DNA of 64,000 bases from Ktedonobacter sp. SOSP1-85 (GTDB lineage: Bacteria; Chloroflexota; Ktedonobacteria; Ktedonobacterales; Ktedonobacteraceae), in assembly GCF_016587415.1 (NCBI RefSeq), contig NZ_BNJI01000003.1, positions 1,116,001-1,180,000 on the forward strand, read 5' to 3'. Within the stretch, counting starts at the first letter, position 1. The number at the start of each line of letters is the position of its first letter. The position numbers were made by a program, and so were the translations under genes. Below are positions 42,904-50,317 of this stretch, piece after piece. The notes beneath the pieces are model-generated. The model saw nothing but the letters and a program-made list of their open reading frames with translations, searched no databases and had not been told where the DNA came from.

Positions 42904-43442
42904 ATGGTTTGCTCACGAAAAACCTTATGTGTCGCCTCACGAAAATGCTCTAAATTGTGGAAATCTCCTGCTTTCTGGCTTTCTTCGATATATGTCAGCG
43001 CGTCCTGCGCCCATTCCTCCTGAATGGATTGAAGGTAGCTTACTGTAGAAGCAACGCCAGCTCCGACTAGAAACTGGACATCAAAACCGCACATGGTATC
43101 AAAGCTCGTGGTTTTGGCCTCCCACAAGAGACCTACATCCTCTACCTGGGCAAGAAGAGAGAGGAGGAAGCCACACAAACGGATGCTCTCGTAAATGCAC
43201 CAGGCATTTTCATGAAAAGTAATTTCTTGCTTCAGGAGAAAACGGACGAGGGGCCAATCTCCTGGTGAGAGGGTTTTATGCAATTTTTCCAGGACCGCCA
43301 AACGGAACTCAGCATTTTGATCCCCTCTCTCTTCGGTATTAGGGAAAATTTCTTCTTTGTAGGCAACCAATTGGAGTAGCTGTGGGGAAAGAAACTCGAA
43401 CTGCGTGTTTCGAACCTCGCGAACAAAATCTTCTGCCTGCAT
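42900..43442 (-). CDS. unknown soluble alpha-helical protein
   Basis: A 180-residue protein that I do not recognise. It is almost entirely helical by residue pattern, acidic, and rich in aromatic residues and Cys, with LVAYKEEIFPN, FRLAVLEKLHKTLSPGDWPLVRFLLKQEI and HENAWCIYESIRLCGFLLSLLAQVEDV. There is no signal peptide or convincing membrane helix. It could be an immunity-type or regulatory helical bundle, but nothing proves it. It is convergent with the EamA gene, with overlapping stops. No strong ribosome-binding site is obvious upstream of the chosen ATG. Confidence 0.6.
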   Translation of the reverse strand: MQAEDFVREVRNTQFEFLSPQLLQLVAYKEEIFPNTEERGDQNAEFRLAVLEKLHKTLSPGDWPLVRFLLKQEITFHENAWCIYESIRLCGFLLSLLAQVEDVGLLWEAKTTSFDTMCGFDVQFLVGAGVASTVSYLQSIQEEWAQDALTYIEESQKAGDFHNLEHFREATHKVFREQTI

Positions 43443-43543
43443 CTGGCCTCTCTTTTCTCCTGGTTTTTCTCAGCAAAACTCTCCCAGCAGTATACAGGCA
43501 ACAAAGCAATTGCTCAAGCCGACAAGAAGCAAAAGAGCGTAAT

Positions 43544-43599
43544 CCCAGTAGCCGCGTACGCAAGTAGCGGACCCGCTACTTGCGTACGCGGCTACTGGG
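43544..43599. repeat. 27-bp perfect palindrome (family A copy 2)
   Basis: Arms 43544-43570 and 43573-43599 with a 2-base centre. It lies between the start of the 42900-43442 gene and the end of the chitinase gene, both on the minus strand, so it may end the chitinase transcript. It shares its left arm, bar one base, with the palindrome at 32047-32103. Confidence 0.8.
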
Positions 43600-43646
43600 T
43601 TGCCTATGGGCTTTACATCTACTGGTGAAACACAGAGGCACGCGTG

Positions 43647-45179
43647 CTAGGGCAAAGAGTTGAGGTGTGGTTTGACGGTATTGGCGAAATTGTAGCTATT
43701 GGAGGCATCCCAGCTAATCGACCATGTCATTGCGCCGCGAATGCTTGGATAGGTCGTAGCGGGCTTGAAGGAACCGCAATTTGTGCCGTAAGCCAGGCAA
43801 TCGAGCGCAGCATTGACCACCGAGGGCGAGACATAGCCGCTACCCGCTGCTGAGCTTGAGGCGGGTAGGCCAAAGCCGACCTGGTCAGCGCGCAATCCTC
43901 CCTGGAGCTGGATGCAGGCCAGAGCGGTCAGGAAGTTCACGCTTCCCTGGGAGTACACATTGCCGTCGCAACCCAGCATAGAACCGGAGTTATAGTACTG
44001 TGTATTGACGACGGTAAGGATATCTTTGATATTGAGGGCCAGTTGAAAGTAGGTCCCGCTCGTGGATTGCATATCAATTGTCTGAGGGGCCAGGGTGATA
44101 ATGAGGCTTGAGCCAACCTTGGTGGAGAGCTGACGCAATGCGCTCGCCATATAGGTCGCATTAAGCCCATTTTCAAAATCGATATCTACGCCATCGAAAC
44201 CATACTGCTGGATCAGACTATAGACGCTGTTGGTGAAATTGGTCGCGCTCGTCGCATCATTGACCGTGACCGTTCCGTTCTGACCACCCACAGAGAGAAT
44301 GACCTTCTTCCCCCTGGAGTGGAGCGTCGCGATATCGCTGGTAAACTGCGCATCGCTATAGCCACCAAGCGCGCTGGAGAGGCCTGAATCGATGCTAAAC
44401 GTTACGCCACCCGTCTTCGACGTATCGGCATTGGCGAAGGCCACGGCGATCAAGTCATAGTTTGCATTGACATTGCTTAAGCGCAGAGGCGTAGCTCCAT
44501 TAACGAAGTCCTGCCAGTAACCAGTCAGGATATGCTTGGGGAGGCTACCTCCACAGGTGGGACATGGGGTTGGTGTGGGCGTGGGCGTCGTGGTTGGGCT
44601 GGGCGTTGGGGTTGAGGTTGGAGTCTTTGTCGGAGTAGCCGTGGGCGTCGTTGGCGTTGGGGTAGGCGTGCTAGATCCCCCGGGGCCACTGAGCGTCACG
44701 TCGTCCACATAAACGTTCCCCTGCGCATACCAGCCATGCAGATAGATTGTGACGCTGGTAGCAGAAGCACCTGTGGTAAATGAATACGACAGCAGGGTAT
44801 AGCTGCTGCTGCTGGTCCAGTTATTACTGTAGCCATTGACTCCAATATAAGCATAAGGGCCGTTTACATACGCGCTGAGCGTGTACGCGGTATTGGGCTG
44901 CACACTAATCGTCTGAGTACACTGACCGGTGGTAGAACTGCTGGGGGTAAGCTGGCCCGCGTAAGATCCACCATGTACGGGAGTCGAGGTCACGACGTCC
45001 CCGGGATCACAGCTCCAGCTAGTGAGGTTGCCTGTTTCAAAACCAGGATTACTAACGAGGTTGTTTCCAGCGGCATGAGCCTGGGAAGATCCATAAAAGA
45101 ACGAAATAGAGCCGATGCTACTCCCCACAAGAAAGAGGGCAAAGGACATAAGCATGACGAGACGACGGTAACGCAACAT
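43647..45179 (-). CDS. secreted GH18 chitinase with carbohydrate-binding domain
   Basis: A 510-residue exported glycosidase. A signal peptide (basic start, hydrophobic core, SSQAHAAG cleavage region) precedes a CBM4/9-like jelly-roll module (LVSNPGFETGNLTSWSCDPG) at about residues 40-170, then a Pro/Thr linker of about 45 residues and a GH18 barrel from about 220. The catalytic motif DxxDxDxE is intact in FDGVDIDFENG, and SxGG is present in ILSVGGQNG. The C-terminal strand GAMTWSISWDAS is typical. It should hydrolyse chitin or peptidoglycan-like GlcNAc polymers outside the cell. The ATG at 45179 is chosen because AAGGAGAG precedes it; the open frame extends further but without a signal peptide at its start. 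An AraC-type gene is divergent. Confidence 0.93.
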   Translation of the reverse strand: MLRYRRLVMLMSFALFLVGSSIGSISFFYGSSQAHAAGNNLVSNPGFETGNLTSWSCDPGDVVTSTPVHGGSYAGQLTPSSSTTGQCTQTISVQPNTAYTLSAYVNGPYAYIGVNGYSNNWTSSSSYTLLSYSFTTGASATSVTIYLHGWYAQGNVYVDDVTLSGPGGSSTPTPTPTTPTATPTKTPTSTPTPSPTTTPTPTPTPCPTCGGSLPKHILTGYWQDFVNGATPLRLSNVNANYDLIAVAFANADTSKTGGVTFSIDSGLSSALGGYSDAQFTSDIATLHSRGKKVILSVGGQNGTVTVNDATSATNFTNSVYSLIQQYGFDGVDIDFENGLNATYMASALRQLSTKVGSSLIITLAPQTIDMQSTSGTYFQLALNIKDILTVVNTQYYNSGSMLGCDGNVYSQGSVNFLTALACIQLQGGLRADQVGFGLPASSSAAGSGYVSPSVVNAALDCLAYGTNCGSFKPATTYPSIRGAMTWSISWDASNSYNFANTVKPHLNSLP

Positions 45180-45441
45180 AACAGCTCTCCTTGCATGAAT
45201 GCGCGCAACAATACTTTCAGGTCCGCACCACCATTGGGCGGTCCACATGTCCCGAGAACGCGATCCAGGCAATATGCCTGCAATTATGGCTTTCTTGCCA
45301 ATCATCGCGTAGATCTCATGCGTAAAATCTATGTTAAGCATAGCCAAAACAAGGTTACGTTGTCAAGTCATCTAGACCAATAAATCAGGGAACATCCAAT
45401 CCTTCTCTCGTAACCGGCCTCGGCTCGCGTAGTGAGCTATT
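45180..45441. other. intergenic region upstream of chitinase
   Basis: About 260 bases upstream of the chitinase start; with the family C palindrome and AraC leader it makes a 412-base divergent region. No clear sigma70 promoter pair was picked out. Confidence 0.4.
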
Positions 45442-45504
45442 GAGTAAGGGTATGCAGGCGGAAAATTGGGCAAAACCTAATTTTCCGCCTGCATACCCTT
45501 ACTC
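45442..45504. repeat. 26-bp perfect palindrome between divergent genes (family C copy 2)
   Basis: Arms 45442-45467 and 45479-45504 pair exactly with an 11-base loop. It lies between the starts of the chitinase and AraC genes, so it is not a terminator of either. It is related to 29889-29955 with compensated differences. Confidence 0.8.
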
Positions 45505-45591
45505 CTGAGTGCCGCAGGCGCGAAGGCAGGAATTCGTGATAAAATAAGCGCATCTTTGCTACAACTGTTCTTGCATAGAAAGATCTCTATT

Positions 45592-46611
45592 ATGCTACTG
45601 GACTCAATCAATATCCCAATTTATTCTCTTAGTACATGTTCTGGTATACTCTGGCGCAATTCACAGGGTCTGATCGGCTATGAACCTTTAACTGCAAGAG
45701 AGAAACTCACGGGGATGCACCTCGATGATATGTATACCCTGGAGTTGGTCTGCCAGGGTATGCAGGAGATCTATCTTGATGGGTGCTGGCGTCCTGTGCC
45801 TCCTCTACATGTTGTCTGGACGAGCCCCAGAATTATGCATGCGCATCGCACCTCAGGCGAGTTGGAAACCATTTTCGCGCTCTTTCCATCGGCTATGGTC
45901 GAACATGTATGGGAAGAACTCTATGGAGGCTGCTCATTGCAGGTTCCACATGCCGCCATTCTCCCCTCTCCCCCTCAACTACAGAATGCGCTCCATCATC
46001 TTCTACAAGAGGTTCGTAGCTGTAATCAGGCCCCCGACTATATCATCTCCCTTCTTCTCCATCTTGCATTAGCCGAATTTCTGCGCCTTGCGGTTCAACC
46101 AACACCGCCCGTTCCTTCAATTGCTACACAGCCATTACCTCAAGAACGTATAAGTAGTGAGATGCTCCATGCTACCCAACTTTTGAAGGAGTCGCATACC
46201 TGTTCTTCGCTCTCACTAGAATGTACGGCGCAATATGTTGGTCTAAGCCTGTTTCACTTCTCACGTCGCTTTAAACAGGAGGTCGGCATAACACCCGGTC
46301 ACTATTTGCGTCAGCAGCGTTTGAATCATGCATTGCAGCTTCTCTTTAGCACAACACTAAGCATGGAAGAAGTCTCTTATCTGAGTGGCTTTGGTTCAGC
46401 TCGCCAGTTGACTGAAGCGTGTAAAGCCGCCTTCGGGCAATCCCCATCAACCTTGCGTAAAGAGCGTGGTTTCTTCTTTCTTTCCAGCAATTCGTCTCCT
46501 TCAATGTATGTTTTGCCCTCTCCAGAGAACACCCATCCCTTGAGAGAGACACAAGCGCTTCTCATCACTAACGACGCCAAAGAGCAAATTTCCGTGGTAG
46601 AAGCGCAATAA
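45592..46611 (+). CDS. AraC-family transcriptional regulator
   Basis: A 339-residue activator-type protein. The N-terminal 200 residues form an AraC-like sensory region (DUF6597-like; GLIGYEPLTAREKLTGM, VWTSPRIMHAHRTSGE). The C-terminal 100 residues hold two helix-turn-helix units: SLECTAQYVGLSLFHFSRRFKQEVGITPGHYLRQQRLNHALQLL and MEEVSYLSGFGSARQLTEACKAAFGQSPSTLRKERG. A 35-residue polar tail follows. ATG 45592 (AGAAAG upstream) is preferred over 45556. It is divergent from the chitinase gene and could regulate it or the nitroreductase downstream; neither is shown. Confidence 0.88.
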   Translation: MLLDSINIPIYSLSTCSGILWRNSQGLIGYEPLTAREKLTGMHLDDMYTLELVCQGMQEIYLDGCWRPVPPLHVVWTSPRIMHAHRTSGELETIFALFPSAMVEHVWEELYGGCSLQVPHAAILPSPPQLQNALHHLLQEVRSCNQAPDYIISLLLHLALAEFLRLAVQPTPPVPSIATQPLPQERISSEMLHATQLLKESHTCSSLSLECTAQYVGLSLFHFSRRFKQEVGITPGHYLRQQRLNHALQLLFSTTLSMEEVSYLSGFGSARQLTEACKAAFGQSPSTLRKERGFFFLSSNSSPSMYVLPSPENTHPLRETQALLITNDAKEQISVVEAQ

Positions 46612-46694
46612 AACGCGCGCCCTTTCCCTTTACAAACAATATAATTCTATCGTAACCACTCAGTTCTTCATCAATAATAAAAGGAAAAGGTATT

Positions 46695-47218
46695 ATGCAA
46701 GAAATAAAAGGCAAAGCACAGGTAGCAGAACTTATTCGTACACAGCGCGCAACACGACAGTACAGCCAGCAAGCGGTATCAGAAGAGAATATCCGGACGA
46801 TATTGAACGCGGGTCGGCGTGCGCAAAGTTCAAAAAATACTCAACCATGGCAATTTATCGTGGTTCGCGACCGTGAGACACTGAAACAACTGGCGGAAGG
46901 CGGCATGTATGCTGCTCATGTGCCTCATGCTGCCTTTGCTATCGCACTTGTCACGTCGGAGGCTGGTCGTCCTAATTTTGATCTGGGACAGGCTGCTGCC
47001 TATTTGCAACTGGCTGCGTGGGATCTGGGCATTGGCTCATGCATTACCTGGATGCATTATCCGGAGAAAGCTAAAGAAGTGCTGCACATTCCCGCTGACC
47101 TGGAATTTCACGTAGTTCTCTCCTTCGGCTATCCAGCACCGCAAGAGCATCCCCAGCCCCCAAAAAGAACGGTCGCAAACCCTTTGATGAAGTGGTGCAT
47201 TGGGAACGCTGGTCATAG
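46695..47218 (+). CDS. nitroreductase-family protein with C-terminal frameshift
   Basis: An FMN-dependent nitroreductase of about 174 residues when repaired. The FMN-binding start RTQRATRQYSQQAVSEEN, then RAQSSKNTQPWQFIVVRD and AAAYLQLAAWDLGIGSCITWMHYPE, are intact. At the run C5A5 (47157-47166) the frame slips. The open frame continues with aberrant residues to 47390, crossing a terminator. The +1 C reading instead gives KKNGRKPFDEVVHWERWS and a stop at 47216-47218, the usual family C-terminus. This is either a true frameshift mutation or a homopolymer base-calling error. ATG 46695 follows AAAGGAAAAGG. Confidence 0.82.
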
Positions 47219-47276
47219 AAGCCCAATCCTATTAAACGACCTATGGCCTCTTTTTGTGAAGCATAAAGTAGACAGT

Positions 47277-47322
47277 AAAACAAGTGGCCTTCCAAACAAT
47301 GCGTTCGTTGGCCACTTGTTTT
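47277..47322. terminator. 13-bp bidirectional terminator
   Basis: Arms 47277-47289 and 47310-47322 with a T7 run on the plus strand and a shorter T-run on the minus. It ends the repaired nitroreductase gene and the convergent small-peptide gene. Confidence 0.75.
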
Positions 47323-47348
47323 TTTGGTGCTTACTACTGCTATGGTAT

Positions 47349-47552
47349 TTACTGCTGCTGACCACCGCCCAAGGTGCCACTGAGAAGTGATCCCAAGAGA
47401 GTAAAAATGGGGAGTGATCCAATCAGGTCGCCTCCAAGGCCGCCTTCCACGCCTTCCAACTCCACATCATCTAATTCTCTCACCTGAGGCTCCTGTACAA
47501 AGGTTTCCTCGCTGGCATAGTTACGAGAGAAAAGATTTTTTACCCACTCCAT
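47349..47552 (-). CDS. 67-residue double-glycine-leader peptide (candidate bacteriocin/RiPP or signal precursor)
   Basis: A short gene with a strong ribosome-binding site (AGGAAAGGAAG, 7 bases before the ATG). Residues 1-38 are charged and end in LDDVELEGVEGG: Leu at -12, Glu-Leu at -8/-7, Val at -4 and Gly-Gly at -2/-1, the canonical double-glycine leader processed by C39-peptidase ABC exporters. The 29-residue core (39-67) is hydrophobic and Gly-rich (LGGDLIGSLPIFTLLGSLLS, then GTLGGGQQQ), with five Ser/Thr and no Cys, so a lanthipeptide is excluded. No modification enzyme or C39 exporter lies nearby. It is likely an unmodified membrane-active peptide or signalling peptide, or a novel type of precursor; function unproven. 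Confidence 0.7.
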   Translation of the reverse strand: MEWVKNLFSRNYASEETFVQEPQVRELDDVELEGVEGGLGGDLIGSLPIFTLLGSLLSGTLGGGQQQ

Positions 47553-47646
47553 GTGTGTCTTCCTTTCCTATCATATCCAGGATTTTTGAATGTAACCTGG
47601 ATAAAAAGCTGTATTTTTGTATGTGCTTGAAGCATCTCTCGAGCAT

Positions 47647-47676
47647 TACTTGCTCTAAATCTAATTATACTTGCTC
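47647..47676 (-). promoter_or_regulatory. 9-12-9 direct repeats and TATAAT upstream of peptide gene
   Basis: Two identical 9-base repeats (TACTTGCTC on the plus strand, 47647-47655 and 47668-47676) are separated by 12 bases, the layout of LytTR-regulator sites in bacteriocin promoters. A minus-strand TATAAT at 47669-47664 overlaps. No convincing -35 is present. Confidence 0.4.
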
Positions 47677-47738
47677 ATATAAATCATATCCGTTTATATA
47701 TCTATAAGCGTTTAATATGCATGAATGACTGCTTGTAT

Positions 47739-48398
47739 TTATGGATCATGCCGCATAGCCAGCCCTTGTTGCCAGGCAAAGACCGCCGCCTGGGTACGGT
47801 CTACCATGTGCAGCTTGCCAAGGATATTGCTGACATGCCCCTTGACCGTCTTCTCGCTGATAATGAGTTTTTGCGCAATCTCGCTGTTCGAGCATCCATC
47901 CGCGATGAGGCGCAGGACATCTAGCTCACGATCGCTCAACTGTGTAAAGGGGTTGGGCACGTCGCGTCGGTTGCCGCGTAGCTCCTCGACAACACGCGCG
48001 GCCACGCGCGGGTGCAAGACCGATTCTCCACGCGCCGCCTTGCGCACCGTGTCGGCCAGTTCCTCTGGACCAACGTCTTTTAATACATAAGAGAGCGCCC
48101 CGGCACGCAGAGCGGGAAAAATATATTCGTCCTCGTGATAGGAGGTCAGAACGATAACCTGCGAGCGAGGACTGACCTGCTTGACCTGTCTGGTCGCTTC
48201 GACGCCTCCTATCCCAGGCATGATCAGATCCATCAGTACAACATCGGGGGCAAGCTCTCCCGCCAGGCGTACGGCTTCTTCGCCCGAGGAGGCCTCCTCA
48301 AGCACCGCCAGGTCGGGCTGCAATTCTAAAAATACACGTATTCCCTGGCGGACGAGCGCATGATCATCGGCGATGATCAGCGCAATCTCATTTGGCAT
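47739..48398 (-). CDS. NarL/LuxR-type response regulator
   Basis: A 219-residue DNA-binding response regulator. Receiver domain: IALIIADDHALVRQGI, phospho-acceptor Asp in VVLMDLIMPGIGG, Thr and Lys switch residues in VIVLTSY and YVLKDVG. The C-terminal LuxR helix-turn-helix is LSDRELDVLRLIADGCSNSEIAQKL, then SEKTVKGHVSNILGKLHM. The ATG at 48398 follows GCGAGGTG; the open frame continues upstream only through a non-coding 51-bp repeat. It is downstream of and co-directional with its likely partner kinase. The adjacent ABC/FtsX genes are possible targets. Confidence 0.93.
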   Translation of the reverse strand: MPNEIALIIADDHALVRQGIRVFLELQPDLAVLEEASSGEEAVRLAGELAPDVVLMDLIMPGIGGVEATRQVKQVSPRSQVIVLTSYHEDEYIFPALRAGALSYVLKDVGPEELADTVRKAARGESVLHPRVAARVVEELRGNRRDVPNPFTQLSDRELDVLRLIADGCSNSEIAQKLIISEKTVKGHVSNILGKLHMVDRTQAAVFAWQQGLAMRHDP

Positions 48399-48443
48399 GT
48401 ATGCACCTCGCTTGTAAGGTTTACCTGCCGCCTGCGGCGGCAA

Positions 48444-48615
48444 GTAAAAGAGGGGAGATTTTTGTGGGGACACCCCACGCCCCGGCCAAGGGCTAGCCGC
48501 CCTTGGCAATCCCGCTTCGGAGACACCCGTGCTCTGCTCAAGGTTAGCCGCCCTTGGCAATCCCACTTCGGAGATACCTGTCCTCTGTTCAAGGTTAGCC
48601 GCCCTTGGCAATCCC
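48444..48615. repeat. 51-bp tandem repeat between kinase and regulator genes
   Basis: Two full 51-bp units (48495-48545 and 48546-48596), a partial third (48597-48615) and a degenerate fourth on the other side. Each unit contains a copy of the kinase gene's last seven codons and stop (reading GIAKGG-stop on the minus strand), so the array looks like a tandem duplication of the gene's 3' end. The period of 17 codons keeps an open frame fused to the response regulator, which is probably not translated. Confidence 0.75.
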
Positions 48616-50106
48616 GCCGCTAGCATGCTCTGCAGAATCTTCAGCTGGCTCTATATGAGCATCCTGTAGTAACCGCTTACAGCGGGCGACGATACACACT
48701 CCTTTCGCGGAGACACTCTCAACCTGGACATCGCCACCCAGGTGCCGCATGCGCTCTTGCATGGAAGACAAACCTATACCCGGATGATGCTCCTCGCCAA
48801 CAGCAAACCCCTGACCGTTATCTCTCACGGTAAGCGTTACCAGCTCATCTTCTACCTCCAGAGAGACCTGAACGAGTGTGGCATGACTATGGCGCGCTAC
48901 ATTCGCCAGAGCCTCCTGTGTGACACGGAAGAGCGCCTCTTCCACGGTAAGCGCGAGGATCTGCATCTCTCCAATGCGTACATTTGCTACGATGCTGGTC
49001 TGCTGCGTCCACTGCATTGTGAGTTCACGTATGGCTGCAACCAGGCCCTTCTCCTCTAGCGCGGCCGGGCGCAGCTCACGAATCAACGATGTTAACTCCT
49101 GCTGGGCCTGGCGCACAAGCTTCTCCGCCTCAAGTAAGCGCTTTTCGGCGGTATCTATATCTTGCCTGAGGAGAAAGCGGGTCGCACCTATTTGCATAGC
49201 TGCCGCAAAGACCTGCTGCTTGACGCTATCATGTAAGTCTCGGGCCAGGCGATTCCGCTCCTCCAGCGTCGCGACCTCCTGACGAACTTGCAGCAACTGC
49301 TTTAACTGGTCCGCCATGTAGTTGAACTGTTGAGTGGCCTGCCCCAGTTCGTCTTCAGAAGAATCATGAACACTGGATGAAAAATCACCACAGCTCCAGC
49401 GCTCCGCCGCACGCACCAGACCTTGCAGCCTCCGCGTCAAACCACGCGCAGTCACATACCCGGAAATACCTCCAGCCACAGCCGCATAGAGGGTAATGAT
49501 AACCACACTAAAGGCAAGAAACTGGAGAAAATTGAGCGCCAACTGCCAATTATCTGGCGCGACAACCTTCACAACAAGCACGCCATCAACATGATGCTGA
49601 TCAGTAATAGCCGCCATTCCCAACAAGGATCCATCACCCTCAGGAGTAAACTTGTTCTCAGCCCCTCGCACATCTGCCCGGGCGATACGCCAGTTAGCGC
49701 GATCCCGAGAGGAGAGCTGATCCGGAAATTGTGTTCCTACGACAAGAGGATATCGGCCAGATGAGGCCAGCACGTGTCCCTGAATATCAACCACAGCAAG
49801 TAAGAGAGGACGGGCAAAGCTAAATGGTCCCTGTTTGCTTGGAAATTCCTTGTCAAGAATAGTTAGCCAGCGCGCCAATGCCTCCCGGTCGGGGCTGCCA
49901 TGTACAAAATAGGTCGTAGCCTGCGGCACCTCTTGTGTGAGCACACCGCTAGCAAAGAAGGGAAGGTTGGGTACGGAGATAAGGAGCGCGCCCCCAACAA
50001 GGATGATCTCAACCACCAAAAAAGCTAGAACCGCATTTATCATATAGAAGATGGTCAGTTTACCCTGCAAACGCTTAAAAGGTGATACTAGCGTTGGCAT
50101 TCTCAT
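48595..50106 (-). CDS. sensor histidine kinase, NarX/LiaS type
   Basis: A 503-residue membrane kinase. A first helix near residue 20-45, an extracytoplasmic domain of about 140 residues, a second helix (LQFLAFSVVIITLYAAVAGGISG), a HAMP domain, then HisKA_3 with the phospho-His in ERNRLARDLHDSVKQQVFAAAMQIG, and a HATPase_c domain (TLTVRDNGQGF, HPGIGLSSMQERMRHLGG). ATG 50106 is preferred because GGGAGAAAAGCC directly precedes it; the frame extends 34 codons further without a ribosome-binding site. The C-terminus runs into the 51-bp repeat. Partner: the LuxR-type regulator downstream. The nearby ABC/FtsX genes suggest envelope or antimicrobial stress sensing. Confidence 0.92.
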   Translation of the reverse strand: MRMPTLVSPFKRLQGKLTIFYMINAVLAFLVVEIILVGGALLISVPNLPFFASGVLTQEVPQATTYFVHGSPDREALARWLTILDKEFPSKQGPFSFARPLLLAVVDIQGHVLASSGRYPLVVGTQFPDQLSSRDRANWRIARADVRGAENKFTPEGDGSLLGMAAITDQHHVDGVLVVKVVAPDNWQLALNFLQFLAFSVVIITLYAAVAGGISGYVTARGLTRRLQGLVRAAERWSCGDFSSSVHDSSEDELGQATQQFNYMADQLKQLLQVRQEVATLEERNRLARDLHDSVKQQVFAAAMQIGATRFLLRQDIDTAEKRLLEAEKLVRQAQQELTSLIRELRPAALEEKGLVAAIRELTMQWTQQTSIVANVRIGEMQILALTVEEALFRVTQEALANVARHSHATLVQVSLEVEDELVTLTVRDNGQGFAVGEEHHPGIGLSSMQERMRHLGGDVQVESVSAKGVCIVARCKRLLQDAHIEPAEDSAEHASGGIAKGG

Positions 50107-50224
50107 GGCTTTTCTCCCAGGCAAAGGCCAATATATCATTAGTATACCATATTTCAATGGATAAAATGCACAATTATGGATAAAGAGTGTATTCGCCTTG
50201 GCTCGCAAGCTCGCTTAAAAACGC

Positions 50225-50282
50225 ATTAGGAGTGGTACATGCGTCGTTGGCAATTGCCAACGACGCATGCACCACTCCTAAT
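50225..50282. terminator. 58-base near-perfect palindrome after FtsX-permease gene
   Basis: 29-base arms (50225-50253 and 50254-50282) with one mismatch and no loop, between the FtsX gene end and the kinase start. It may terminate the ABC transporter transcript. Confidence 0.7.
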
Positions 50283-50317
50283 ACTTATGTGTGCCATAGG
50301 CAGGAGTGCTCTTAACA

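Noticed and set aside
47219..47390. C-terminal 57 residues of the nitroreductase open frame
   Set aside because: They follow a frameshift, cross a terminator and lie antisense to the peptide gene; the family end lies at 47218 in the other frame.
48444..48615. Possible CRISPR array
   Set aside because: The units are head-to-tail with no spacers, and they copy the neighbouring gene's 3' end.
48399..48626. N-terminal extension of the LuxR-type response regulator (76 extra residues with 17-residue repeats)
   Set aside because: It is only the open reading of the 51-bp DNA repeat; the ATG at 48398 has a proper ribosome-binding site and starts the receiver domain.
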